Shown one piece after another: positions 36,470 through 47,166 of a DNA stretch of 64,000 bases (its first letter is position 1; each line of letters begins with the position of its first letter). The stretch is from positions 88,645,137 to 88,709,136 of the forward strand of contig CM059972.1 in NCBI GenBank assembly GCA_030490835.1, in the 5' to 3' direction. Origin of the DNA: Annona cherimola (Eukaryota; Streptophyta; Magnoliopsida; Magnoliales; Annonaceae). The position numbers and the translations under genes are program-made. The notes beneath the pieces were generated by a model. It did not search any database, was not told the DNA's origin, and worked only from the letters and a program-made list of their open reading frames with translations.

Positions 36470-37440
36470 CTCCTACATATAAGCAAGATTAATTGATTTT
36501 GATAATTAACAAAGTCTATTAAAACATTATTAAAAAAGATACTATTGTTGTTTTGTAAGGATTATTCAAAAATATTCACTAAGGATATTCCGAATTATCA
36601 TCGTAAAAGATAAATGATGAAAAGCTAAATTTGTTAAAGAAAGATAGTGCAAAAGGCTAAATTGAATATCAACTCGACTCAAATTTCAACTTAAGTGAAA
36701 TTGATTCCCAAATTGACTTCATATACTTGAAGAGGTAGAACATGGAGAAAAAGTTTCGCATTTGAACTCAACAGGGTCAAGTCGTATCTTAAGTTGACTT
36801 CAACTTTAACATGAATGAAGTTAAATCTCAAGTCAACTTTACCTTCATCTTAAAGTAGTAAGCATAGATAAAAGTTTGCCAAGTTGAAGGCAAAGAGCCA
36901 AATTACACTACATAATCACCTCCCTCTTCAACTTGAGTGAAGTTGAACTCTAACTTGACTTAATCTGTGACTTAGGATATGAAAAACGATGTAAGAAATT
37001 TTATGATAGTAGTTGTTTATTGTAAAGTCTCACCTTAAATTGACCCAAGCTTCGACTTCAGTGGAACAATCCCATGTCAACTTGACCTATTAATCATGTG
37101 ATAAAATCAAATTAGAGAATTTTCAAGCATGAAATGGTAGTGGTCAAGTCAGCTCTACTTACCACTTGAGCAAAGTTAAACTCTAAGTCAACTTTACCTA
37201 CAAGTTGGACAATTGAAATTGAGGCAAAAAGTTTTCTTCATCATGCTTAGAGACATGAAATCGATAGTAAGTCGATTCCAACAATAAACTTGAGTGAAGT
37301 CAATACCTAAGTTGACTTTAACTCATTATAATAAATAGCGTTCAATCTTGAACATAAAAGTTGCTAAGAATATTTAAGTGCATTCAATCTTCTTCATATA
37401 AAGCTCATCAGCATCCAACACTTATGAAAAGGTTTAACAA
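36470..37440 (+). repeat. Decayed AAGTYRACTT repeat array, possible old Copia LTR
   Basis: Multiple AAGTTGACTT, AAGTCAACTT and AACTTGAGTGAAGTTGA words recur from about 36660 to 37330 at irregular intervals near 60-120 bases. Just upstream, TTTTGATAATTAACAAAGTC matches the start zone of the Copia LTR at 45614-47166 (TTTTGATGATTAACAAATC). I infer an old, CpG-decayed LTR of that type on the + strand. No terminal TG/CA was fixed. Confidence 0.45.
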
Positions 37441-37497
37441 CATTGAAATTTTCAAAATATAGTTCATTACATTGTTACGCTCTAAGGATTATTTAGG

Positions 37498-37690
37498 AAG
37501 AGATAAAATTTTTAGTGTAAAAGTTTTTGAATTAGGAGAAATATGATATGAGTTGTGATGATAAGTAAAGATAATAAAATTAAAATAGATAAGTTATTTG
37601 TGTAGAAATTATTGAAAGATAAGATTAAAATAAAGAAACTATGGACAGTAAAAATTTTAGAATAAAAAGTTTTGGTTTGAAAAGTTTGTG
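37498..37690. mobile_element. Tourist-like MITE, copy H, opposite orientation, decayed
   Basis: Reads as the reverse complement of the family (TGATATGAGTTGTGATGA, AATAGATAAGTTATTTGTGT, AAAAGTTTTGGTTTGAAAAG). TIRs are eroded. Confidence 0.5.
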
Positions 37691-37927
37691 TTAAATAAAT
37701 TTGCAAGCTTCAATTTTGATACATTGATTACACATTTAAAAATTATAAATCTTTTGTTATAATTGATTGCCTTGGATTAGCATTAGAGGCCAAGTCTAAA
37801 AAAAGTATTATATGTCGAAATGTGTCTAACAAACAGCATTACTTAATTGTATAAACTCCATTGAACTAAAATTTATAAAAGAGGGTGTGTTCCTGAAAGA
37901 ACCCGGTAGGATGGTTGGACCAAATTA

Positions 37928-38051
37928 GGGGAAATTTGCGCCAGAAATCCTTTATCTTTGCAATTTGCATTTTAAGCCCTGCGAAGTTTAGACCTTTGCA
38001 TTTTGGACCCTAGGCATTCACAGCGTCGCACTTGCTTTGTTAGGGCGTCTG
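37928..38051 (+). repeat. MULE left terminal inverted repeat
   Basis: 124 bases from GGGGAAATTTGCGCCAGAAA to TTAGGGCGTCTG. It aligns over its length with the reverse complement of 54831-54983, including ACCTTTGCATTTTGGACC. Confidence 0.88.
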
Positions 38052-38673
38052 TTTGCAAGCTTAATTTTTGCAAAATGACATATCTAACCTTGAGCCCATG
38101 CTTATAAGAGGTAGAATGGTAAAGTTGTCACAAGGTTGAGAAGAAAGGCGTTTCGTGATGCTTAAATGAAGGTTAGCTGTTTTGTGAAGGGCATGCTTAT
38201 TGTTTCTTATTTGTTTGCTTTATTTTGTGGATTTGAAAATTATGATTCAGATATTTCATTTTGATTACACAACATTTTTGAATATGGATGTGCTTATTAT
38301 GGGCATTTGAGTTTCCGCAAATTCGGTTTAGTTGTGTCATGGAGGCCAAGGAAAATGTTGATGGGTCATCGAGAAATTTGGTGTATGGAACTAGATTGTT
38401 GAAAACATCATGAGAGATTGGAATAACAAATTTTGGAATTTTATGAGGTGCGTCAATGCTACTGAAATCATGAATCCTACTGTAGGTGCGATCAACTGGA
38501 TTATTTTATAGATCTAGCACATGAGGTGCGATCTATTTAAAATTATAAAATTCAGAATTTTGTAGATAGCTTTTGTGGCATATCACTGTTGCCTATCAAT
38601 GCTACTGAAACAAAAGTTATAAAAATTTAAAGGGAACTGTTAGATTTATAAAATAACATAATAGGAAATCATT

Positions 38674-38849
38674 CCTTAACTTTACAACAATTTGTGTATC
38701 CTGCTATTATCCACATGAGTTTATCTTTTTTCTATCCACATGAGTGTATCTTACTGTTATCCCTTAACTTTACAACAGTTTGTGTATCCTGCTATTATCC
38801 ACATGAGTTTATCTTTTTTCTATCCACATGAGTGTATCCTACAGTTATC
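38674..38849. repeat. 88-bp tandem duplication inside the MULE
   Basis: Two adjacent units starting CCTTAACTTTACAACA, each holding ATCCACATGAGTTTATC and ATCCACATGAGTGTATC. A short partial third unit follows. Confidence 0.8.
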
Positions 38850-38923
38850 CGCATGAGTTTATCTACTTGCTAATAATGAAATTACATATATTGGCCTATT
38901 TATTTGGAATTTGCATTTTTTAG

Positions 38924-39384
38924 TGGAAGCAGGACTATCCCTAGTTGGATAAAGAAGATTGAATACCCTTGTGGAATGGGAACGTGCAAATTTTTTATGT
39001 CAAGGACATCTAGGAATCCAAATAGGTGGTTCTGCTGTTGCCCACAAAAAGTATGAAAAAATATTATCATTCTTATCATTAGAGCATTAAATGATGTAAA
39101 ATATTCTGAAGTAAAAATTTAATTATGATTTTACTTCTTTTGTAGGATGTGAAGGAATGTAATTATTTTTGTTGGTGTGATAATATATAATTAACACTAA
39201 AAAGATTGCGTCACAAGAAAATAAGATGGAGCACTATGATGAAGGTAAAAATAGCCTGCAGATGGAGTTGGAAGCAATGAAGAAGGAATTAGCTGAACTG
39301 AAGAAAGCAACGGTAGTTGATGAGATCACTAAAGGAATGACAAGCATGACAATTAATATCAATATTTGTCCTTCCCTGATGTAA
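38924..39384 (+). pseudogene. GRF-type zinc finger protein with coiled coil, encoded within the MULE
   Basis: Two exons fit: about 38924-39050 and 39146-39384, joined by a GT-AG intron. The first encodes KIEYPCGMGTCKFFMSRTSR then NPNRWFCCCP. The second opens with CNYFCWCDN. Together they give the zf-GRF pattern: Cys-Gly start, S-R-T-x-x-N-P-x-R-x-F, CP, and a final C-x-[YF]-F-x-W-x-D. After one in-frame TAA the frame continues into a heptad-like coiled coil (MELEAMKKELAELKK) and ends at 39382-39384. An upstream ATG at 38339 (MEAKENVDGSSRN) may belong to a missing first exon. GRF fingers bind single-stranded nucleic acid in known cases. It lies just inside the left TIR, convergent with the transposase. 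The stop codon suggests it is dead. Confidence 0.7.
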
Positions 39385-40507
39385 AGGGATGACTTGTATT
39401 TTGTTTGAAATTGTGTTATCGTGTAATGAAGACATTTTGGGTGAAGTTCTAACTTTGTGGTGTTAACAATTGACGATGTCATTTGACATAGTAGATGTTG
39501 TTGCAAGTTATTTAGATGGTGACTATACTAAATGTTGGACTTATGTTTCACTTTATTAATGAATATATAGTAGTTGGACTTTTTATGGTGAAGTTATGAG
39601 TATATAGCAATTTTATGACAATTTTCTCAGGTTGGACTCACTTATCTAGAAGTGCTAATAGCAATGCCATGTAAGGGAATCAAGTGCTCAGGTGCAAGCC
39701 TTGAATATTTGAAACGGAAATCAGGTTGTCAAATCTTAAGTTCTTCTTATCAAAATGTTTATTTTTATCAAAGAAAAGAATACAAATAAGAAACTTACCA
39801 TGGCAGAATTAAACAGAATTTGAGCCTATTGTAAATCTTATGACAACCTAATTACATCCCTTACTAAAACATCACATTTTGCTTATATAAGACAATTCCT
39901 AATTCCTACACTATGTCTTCTCAAACTGCCATGGACGACAGCAAATTTAACCAGCATCAATTGTGAAGGCATGTGCTTCGGAATCAATTGGATATCATTA
40001 ATTTCAATTATGCGTCTAACTTCTTGATGCACAGGTTTATTGCATTTCATAAAAAACCAGCCTAACAGCATTAGTCTACGCCATTATTTTGCTTCATTTC
40101 ACTTCAGACCACCACATTATAATTATTGCAATTAACATGACTGAGATAGCATCATTTCTACACAATAATTATTAGGGATTTCATGCATTACCCATTAACA
40201 GCTAATAACTAGTTACATTCACATGTGGAAAAATTCATTCAAGTAGCTGCAAAAACTAACACGACTATAAGAATTCCATTCAAGTAGCTGCAAAAACAAG
40301 CATGACTATAAGGATTCCCCAAGTCTCATCATTCAAACAAGTAATGAGTCTATTATTCAACTAAGTCTCATCATTCAAATAAGTAATGAGTCTAGTATTC
40401 AACTATTAGGCAAAACAAATGACTAATGTTAGCCACAATGACTAATTGTTACATATCAAAAGATTTTCCAAAAAAACTATCATAATAAACATCGACACAT
40501 GTCGAAG
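39385..40507. other. Region between the two MULE genes
   Basis: Non-coding DNA between the convergent stops. It holds two neighbouring tandem duplications: about 40236-40317 (41-bp unit with CATTCAAGTAGCTGCAAAAA) and 40321-40404 (42-bp unit with AAGTCTCATCATTCAAA). No gene was seen. Confidence 0.65.
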
Positions 40508-41414
40508 TCATTGTGTTGATGCAAATGTCCTCTTCCATGCAAGTGTCTTCACTCTACACCGCACTGGTTGTGAAGATTGACGAAGACCTCTTTTTGGTTG
40601 TGTAGTAGCTTCTGATTGAGATGACTGCGTAGCTTCTATTTGAGATTGACCAAGTGACAATGAGTTCTTCATTCGTGGTTTAGGGCGACTTGATGCCTTT
40701 TGTCCTTTATTAGGACAACCCCTAGAATTGTAGCCTTCACCTTTGCATAGGCTACAGTGTATCTTCCCGCTTGTTCTTTTAACATGTTGAGGTGGTCCCT
40801 CCTCTAGCTCTCTCCTTCATTTGGTTTGTGGTCTACTCTTTGTCTTCTCAACATTTGGGGGCAAGACAATCATATCTGTCAAGTAACGACAAAATATAGC
40901 TAATAAGTACCTTCACAATAAAAAAGCATAAGATATATCAACAAGTTTTAGATATAAGATCAAGTGAGATGAAATTTTTTTACTATCAATATCTAGTTCC
41001 CGGAATTGTTGACTAGGTATGGCAAGGAATCCATGACTATATGTCTTCCGATATGCATCCATAGTATGAAACTAGTTGTAGTAAGAAACTGAGTCTTCTC
41101 GTCGCTAAAGGAGAACTGTATATGCACGAAGACAAGGCATTTCTTCTAATTGTCATTGCCTACAACTACATTTTTTAGCCTATATTGAACGACATGTATG
41201 TTTTCACCATGAGAAACCTCATACTCTTCATTGTCACAATGTTGGAATGTTGCTCATCTACCTCCTATCCCAATCTTCTCCAGTAGGTTTGAAGATTTCT
41301 CAAACAAGTGTGACTACGATGAGATGCTTTTGCTACTCTTTGCATTAAACCATTCTAACACCTTCAATATAATTGATGACCATGGGCCATCATCAGGGAA
41401 GTAGGCTCTACACC
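40508..41414 (-). pseudogene. MULE transposase, C-terminal part (SWIM zinc finger and zinc knuckle)
   Basis: From 41414 downward, a frameshifted - strand reading gives a helical stretch then the SWIM zinc finger: CSCRQ*QLEEMPCLRAYTV, where the last ligand is Arg rather than His and stops interrupt. After further sequence, IHCSLCKGEGYNSRGCP at about 40700-40760 is a CCHC-type knuckle in which Tyr replaces His. The reading ends with a Ser/Gln/Thr-rich tail and TGA at 40508-40510. This is the usual C-terminal layout of plant MURA-like transposases. It continues the N-terminal part at 51828-53106 across the nested insertion, but about 150-200 residues including the catalytic core are missing at the junction. 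Confidence 0.8.
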
Positions 41415-44400
41415 TGTGGCGCCCCGAACTAAGCACCACATAATCTTACTCTAAGATCTTATTGATTGGTAAATGTGAATCAGGATTGTTGCCCTGATCA
41501 CGCGGCGAGTTCTAATTGGATCTCATCCAAATTTTTTTTTTTCATTTCTTTATTCATCATTATTTCATTTATAACATAAACAATGATACACTTGTACATA
41601 TCCTTTAAACCATTTCAACATGCTGTTATACATCATAAGCCCTCTTGACCTAATCATGACATTGTCATTCCAGACATACATTCATCCATTAGTTCACCTA
41701 GAACTTAGAACTTTAAATAAATTCATATACGTCAGCATACCTGAATACTCTCATTCATATCATTCCACTCACCATGGCTAATCATTTTAGCCCACATGGT
41801 ACTATCTCGTACCTTTTCTCCATTTCTTAGATCCTCGACCGCTTGAGTCTCCCAGTACCTATCTAAGGTTTGGAAAACAAAACGTGAGTGATAACTCAGT
41901 AAACAAGTATTTTATCTCTAGGCCTACAAGTAAGCACTTCCCTTTAAATTTTTTTTATAAATATCCTTTCTTAAAATCTTTTACAAGCCACGTTTGGGCT
42001 TATCAAAGGCAAAACATGTGCGTTTTACCCTTTTTAGGTAACTTCTTTTAGTCTTGTGTGAACATTCATAATGTTCCAAGACATTTTTCATAAAACATTC
42101 TTTTGCCAAGGGACGTTTTTACGTCCAAAATATTTTTCTCATAAATCATTTTGGCCATGGGACATTTTATGTCCCAGAACATCTTGACATAAACCATCTT
42201 TGGCAATGGACATTCTCATGTCCCAAAAAAATATTTTTTCCACTTGAATTGTTTGACACTGGACGATCATACGTCCTAAAACATTTTCCACATAAGCCTT
42301 GTTGGAAACGGACGTTTATACGTCCTAAAATATTTTTCATATAAACACTTTGGCAATAGACATTCTTATGTCCAAAATAGTTTTCACGTAAGCCTTTATG
42401 GCGATGGACATTCATATGTCCAAAAACACTTTTATCATGTAAACCTTTTTAGGAACAGACATTTTTATGTCCACATATGTTCCAACATAAAATTCTTTTT
42501 GAAAATGGACATTGTTATGTCCAATCATTTTTTTAGATAAACCTATTTGGAAACGGACATTCTTATGTCCAAGACATTTTCCTCACATAAACTTTTTTCA
42601 TAAATCTCATCTTGAGACCTGTTTATAGCAAATAAGTCGTATACAATATTTTCACACAAATCTTTCTTCATAATCCCCATTTTGGGGCTTGTTTATAGAA
42701 AACAAGTCATAAAACCTTTTCACGAAAATATTTGCATAGAAACCATTTCTTTTCATTTTTGATATTTACACATTTTGTGTAAAACACCCTGCATTTAGGG
42801 TAACTTGTTCATAATAGCTAATAAAATCCTATTTAGGATAACTTTTTGTATAAATGCTTTTATATCCTAATCTTTGGGCTTTTGAAAATCAAAGCATATG
42901 TAAATGCACTTCTCCCCATCCAGTAGTGACACTTAACAAGTGATCATGCTACCTTTTGAAAGAGAATCCATCATTAACGGCACGCTAGCTAGGCAACCGT
43001 TCTTTCATCCTTCTCTCGTATCAGGGAGGGCGCCGCTGGCTTCCTGCCATCCCTTAGCGACTTGGCCGTATGTAGAGTGGCCCCCGGTCTATCCTCAACC
43101 ATACTCTACAACCGGCCTATTTTTGTTCTGGTGCACAATACATCATCATGAATATCATTATGCAAGCATGATTCCTTGAAACTTGCAGTCGTTGTCTTCT
43201 TAAATTATTTTGAGAAAACACAACACAGACCGTAGTCCATGTCAACTTGTAAAGTGAGCACACCCACTTTAAACAAGTTACCATTTGAAAACCTAGTTTT
43301 AGGATGACCTTCCTTAAATTCTTTTAGAATATTTTTGAGTAAAATATTTTGATAAACATTTGATATGTTTGAGGAAACAATCTTTTCTAAAATGATTCTT
43401 GAAATAAATCTTGAAATCATCATCCTAAGAAAACTTCAAAACTTTTAAGTTTTCAAGGATAAACAATGTGTTTCCATTTCGGGGCCTTTTGCTCACAAAA
43501 GTTATGCAATTGCATCACTCCCTCTTGTCCACCTTATCATTATATCTTTGTCCACATATTCTTCTTATCATTTTTACATAAAGAGGGGATTGCATAGCCT
43601 TTTGTATGCTATCTTAGCAACCTGAAATCAAATCCGTTTATGAAATCAATTTATCGGGTTGGTCATCCTTAAACCCCCTTTTAACAACAGCCATATAAAC
43701 ATTTTTAAGACATTTTTACAATATTTTCTTATTTGAAGAAAATCAAAACTTTTCTAACATCATTTCAAACCAATGGACGATATCCAAATCATTTCAATGT
43801 CATGGCATGAAACCAATAGTTTTTCATGATTTTAAAATTTATATAACCTTTTTGAAAATAGCATCATGAAGAACTTGCTTACTTGGAAGCAAATTTCGAC
43901 GAAAATCCACATAAAACATTCTTAATCCTGGCAACACTTGCGATAAAATATTTATCTAAAATAGTATTGCTTGCTTCCCATCCTTGAGGCTTCTCATTAA
44001 AGTCATTCTTTTCAAAACCTGTGCCCTTTCATTAAAGTCATCGTTTTCGAAATTTGTGCTTACCCATTCGTAAGAAAATTCATAAAACATCGACATGAGC
44101 ATAATCCATCATTTCAATACATAAGAAGAAATCAATATTTGGAAAGTTCGCTTACTTACCTGTTTCGCCTTAATTCCACTCTTCCATACTTGTCTTTTCC
44201 TTTGCCTAGATAAATGAAAATAGCATTTCATTTATATGCATGAATTTCAAAGGCTTGCTTTCCTTAGGTTTTCCAACCTACATGAATCCATTTGGATTTT
44301 ACCTTAAATTTTGGTTAACCCACTTGTCTTTCAAGTTGAGTATTCATACCTAACAACGTACTTGTCTATTCATTTATTCCTTCCATTTTTAATACCCTCA

Positions 44401-44640
44401 TGTAGGCTAAACTTTCAAACATACCATAATTTTTTATTTAATCTACATATGGAGGTTCGTTACCCCCTATTTATCATTTTTTCTCTATTTTTCACATTTC
44501 ATACGTCGATGCTCATTTTAAGCACATATTCGACGATTTAAAGCTTCATAAACTAATCTTAAAATTTAAGATTATCATTAATCATCAAAACAACAATATA
44601 AACATGCCTTTTATTATAATTTCATGTATTTTTCTTTGAT
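41415..44640 (+). mobile_element. Gypsy (Tekay/Del-like) LTR, + orientation, 3'-truncated, nested in MULE
   Basis: It opens TGTGGCGCCCCGAAC directly at the transposase break. GATCACGCGGCGAG and AACGTGAGTGATAACTCAGT follow, as in the solo LTR at 26481. It carries a minisatellite (42055-42600) and the GC-rich box AGGGAGGGCGCCGCTGGC at about 43022. The sequence can be followed against the inverted LTR ending at 51827 up to about 44500, then meets Copia gag at about 44640 without reaching a canonical CA end. It has no coding content. Confidence 0.75.
42055..42600. repeat. About 60-bp minisatellite with a palindrome in each unit
   Basis: About ten units spaced roughly 55-65 bases apart, each centred on an inverted word GGACATN(2-5)ATGTCC or GGACGTN(2-5)ACGTCC, separated by AT-rich linkers with ATAAACC. 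The inverted LTR has the matching array at about 50440-51080. Confidence 0.8.
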
Positions 44641-45564
44641 TTTTAATACCCTCATGATCCTTTGATTTTTCTTCCAGTGTAGGACATTGAGCTTGCATAT
44701 GTCTCATACCGCAGCATCTATAGCACTTTGTGACCTCCTTCTTCTTCTCTCTTCTTGGTCTTTCTTTGAAGTCTTTGAAGTTCTTTTCTTTTCTCATAAA
44801 CTTTCGAAATTTGCGAGTGAGTAGAGCAATGTCTTCATCATCGTTGTGAGATGAGGAGGTGGACTCATCCGAATTATGAGTGACTCTTAGTGCAATTGCT
44901 CTCTTTCCTTTGTGGTGATCTTCATTTCTTTTCTTGATTAGCTCATGTGACATTAATGAGCTAATAAGATCTTCTAGCTTCAGTGTATTGAGGTCCTTTG
45001 CTTCTTCTATCGCAGTAATCTTTGGAGTCCTGGATTCCGATAGAGCTCTTAGGATCTTCATGACCTGTTCAGATTCAGAGATAGCTTTTCCAAGACCTTT
45101 CAAAGCATTAGTAATTTTAGAGAATCTTGCAAATATTTTAAAAATATTTTCTGTTTCTAGCATTCTAAAGCTTTCCAGCTCTCCAATCAGAATGTTTCTC
45201 CTTGTCCCTTGGACTTGAGAAGTTCCTTCATAGATAGATGTTAAAGTATCCCATATTTCTTTTGCAGTTAGACAAGAGGATACTCTATCATATTCAGAAG
45301 CTGTAAGAGCACAAAATAGTGAGTTCATAGCTTTAGCATTGCTCTTAACAGTTTTTACTTCCTCTTCGGTCCATTTGGAAGCTCTTTCATCACTAGGCAA
45401 GATTACACCATCTTGGATTGCAATCCAAGAGTCCATATCTGTAGCCATGATGAGTTGTTTCATACGTAGCTTCCAATAGCCGAAGTTATTCCCATCAAAC
45501 AATGGTGGCCTAGAAAAGACTGGCCTTCTGCAAATACGGGAACGGAAGTCGATTGGGATGCCAT
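44640..45564 (-). pseudogene. Ty1/Copia gag, truncated
   Basis: It starts near 45564 (MASQSTSVPVFAEG), shifts frame near 45500, and continues from 45502 as an open frame of about 290 residues (FDGNNFGYWKLRMKQLIMAT, then KILRALSESRTPKI, EAKDLNTLKLEDLISSL). The UBN2-type gag body is followed by a zinc knuckle CYRCCGMRHMQAQC (CX2CX4HX4C). Protease, integrase and reverse transcriptase are missing: soon after the knuckle the sequence passes into the + strand Gypsy LTR. It belongs with the primer-binding site and LTR just upstream on the same strand. Confidence 0.85.
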
Positions 45565-45599
45565 ATCAATAAGATCTCTTTGGTAAAACTCAAAGACCT

Positions 45600-45611
45600 G
45601 CTCTGATACCA
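45600..45611 (-). promoter_or_regulatory. Copia primer-binding site
   Basis: Reads TGGTATCAGAGC on the - strand, the complement of the 3' end of plant initiator Met tRNA, two bases from the end of the LTR. Confidence 0.9.
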
Positions 45612-45613
45612 CT

Positions 45614-47166
45614 TGTTGGTCCCGAGTTAATGACAATTACCCAAGAGGGGAGGGGTGAATTGGATTTTTAAAATTTTTAAACTTAAACAGAAACTTTACG
45701 CCGGATTAATCTAGTCCCGTTTATGAAGAAACAGAATGAAAAGCAATATAGTGTAGAGAGCAGAAATAAACATCAACACACAAGATTTTATAGTGGTTTG
45801 GGCAACCTCCCTACTCCACTCTTCCAAGCTCACACCTCTTGTGACTTGGGTTCCACTATTGTATTTCACAAATACAACTAGAGTCTCCACTCTCTTCTAG
45901 ATTCTAGCTCTAGGGGGCATCAACAATACACAGCACAAGTAGGTGACGAGTTCCACTCCAATCACACACTACTTTGCTTACACTTGATCTTAGTTACCCA
46001 AACTAAATCAAGTTCAATACAACAATAAGAATAAAAGAAAGTTTCTACACGTTACTGTTGTGTAGAGGCAGTTTTGGTGCAGAGAAGAACTTGTAGTGTA
46101 GACTTAGAGATTCAGCAAGCATCTCTTGACAGTTTGAAAGCAAAGTTCTTCTTCTAAATGTTGGCTTGATCACTTAATGCTCTTGAAGATAGGAGTTATG
46201 CACATTCAATGATTCTCAGCTACCCTCCTCGTTTATATTGAATGCCTTTTATAATTGTGGAGGGAATCCAAACGTTTGGGGGTAGGTGGCGCGCATTTAA
46301 TGCGCCAACGTTCGAAAATTTTCTGACCGTTGCGACCCAAGTCGCAGGTGGAGTCGACTTCGGGTGCGACTTCGCCCAAGTCGCAGATGGAGTCGACTTC
46401 GGGTGCGACTTCGCCTGTTCGCAACTTCTTCAAGTTCTAGTCTGGGTCGACTTGACCCAAGTCGCAGGTGGAGTCGACTTCGGGTGCGACTTCATCTTGA
46501 CAGCTTGCTTGATGAACTTGAAATCCTTGGAATGCTTTGCTTGCTTGAGTTTCTTCATGTTTGGTTGTTCTTCCTTGATTTATATCTCTGTGTTATCATT
46601 CTAGCTTGATGTCTTTTAGCTCCATGATTTGCAAACCTTGAGTCCTTGAGTCTTGAGTCTTGAAATTGATCTAATCCCCGATTTGGCTTTTGAAGTTTCT
46701 GCCCTGTCCAACTGAAGTTGATGCTGGAGTCGACTTGGTCTGCGACTTTACCCAAGTCGCATGCGGAGTCGACTTCGTTTGCGACTTCGGCAGCTCTGCT
46801 CCTCGATTTCAACTTTGGACAGAAATGACGCTTCGAAGTCGATGCTGGAGTCGACTTGGTCTGCGACTTCATCCTAGTCGCATGCGGAGTCGACTTCGTT
46901 TGTGACTTCGGCAGCTCTGCTCCTTGATTTCAACTCTGGAAGAAAATGGCGTCTTGAAGTGGCTGCTGGAGTCGACTTGGGGATCGACTTGGCCTAAGTC
47001 GATGCCTGAGTCGACTTGGAAATCGACTTGACTTGCCATGCTTCATATTCTTCAAATTTATAACCTTAAGTCATTTCCACAAACATGTTAGTAACCAAAA
47101 CTTACTCAAATTGATTTGTTAATCATCAAAACATAGACTTGGCTTATTTTCCACATATTTCCAACA
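45614..47166 (-). mobile_element. Copia 5' LTR
   Basis: A 1553-bp LTR bounded by TGTTGG and CCAACA and followed on the - strand by the primer-binding site and gag. A TATA-like TATAAACG on the - strand lies near 46231-46240. A large part (46330-47035) is an array of GTCGAC-centred repeats. The other LTR of this element is not in the window. Confidence 0.85.
46330..47035. repeat. AAGTCG/GTCGAC palindrome array inside the Copia LTR
   Basis: AAGTCGCA...GAGTCGACTT...TGCGACTT modules recur about nine times over 700 bases, with the six-base palindrome GTCGAC (in AGTCGACTT) at its core. CpG is strikingly frequent in an otherwise AT-rich region. Short open frames through it on both strands are products of the repeat and are not genes. 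Confidence 0.9.

Noticed and set aside
42167..42415. 82-codon open frame with repeated GHxNVxCQ peptides
   Set aside because: Translation of the 60-bp minisatellite.
42055..42600. CRISPR-like array of palindromes with regular spacing
   Set aside because: Plant nuclear DNA inside an LTR; the spacers are AT-rich and related to each other, and the units are diverged. It is a minisatellite.
46242..46905. Open frames with repeated VDFGCDF and SRRWSRLRVRL-type peptides
   Set aside because: Products of the GTCGAC repeat array read in different frames; no independent evidence of coding.
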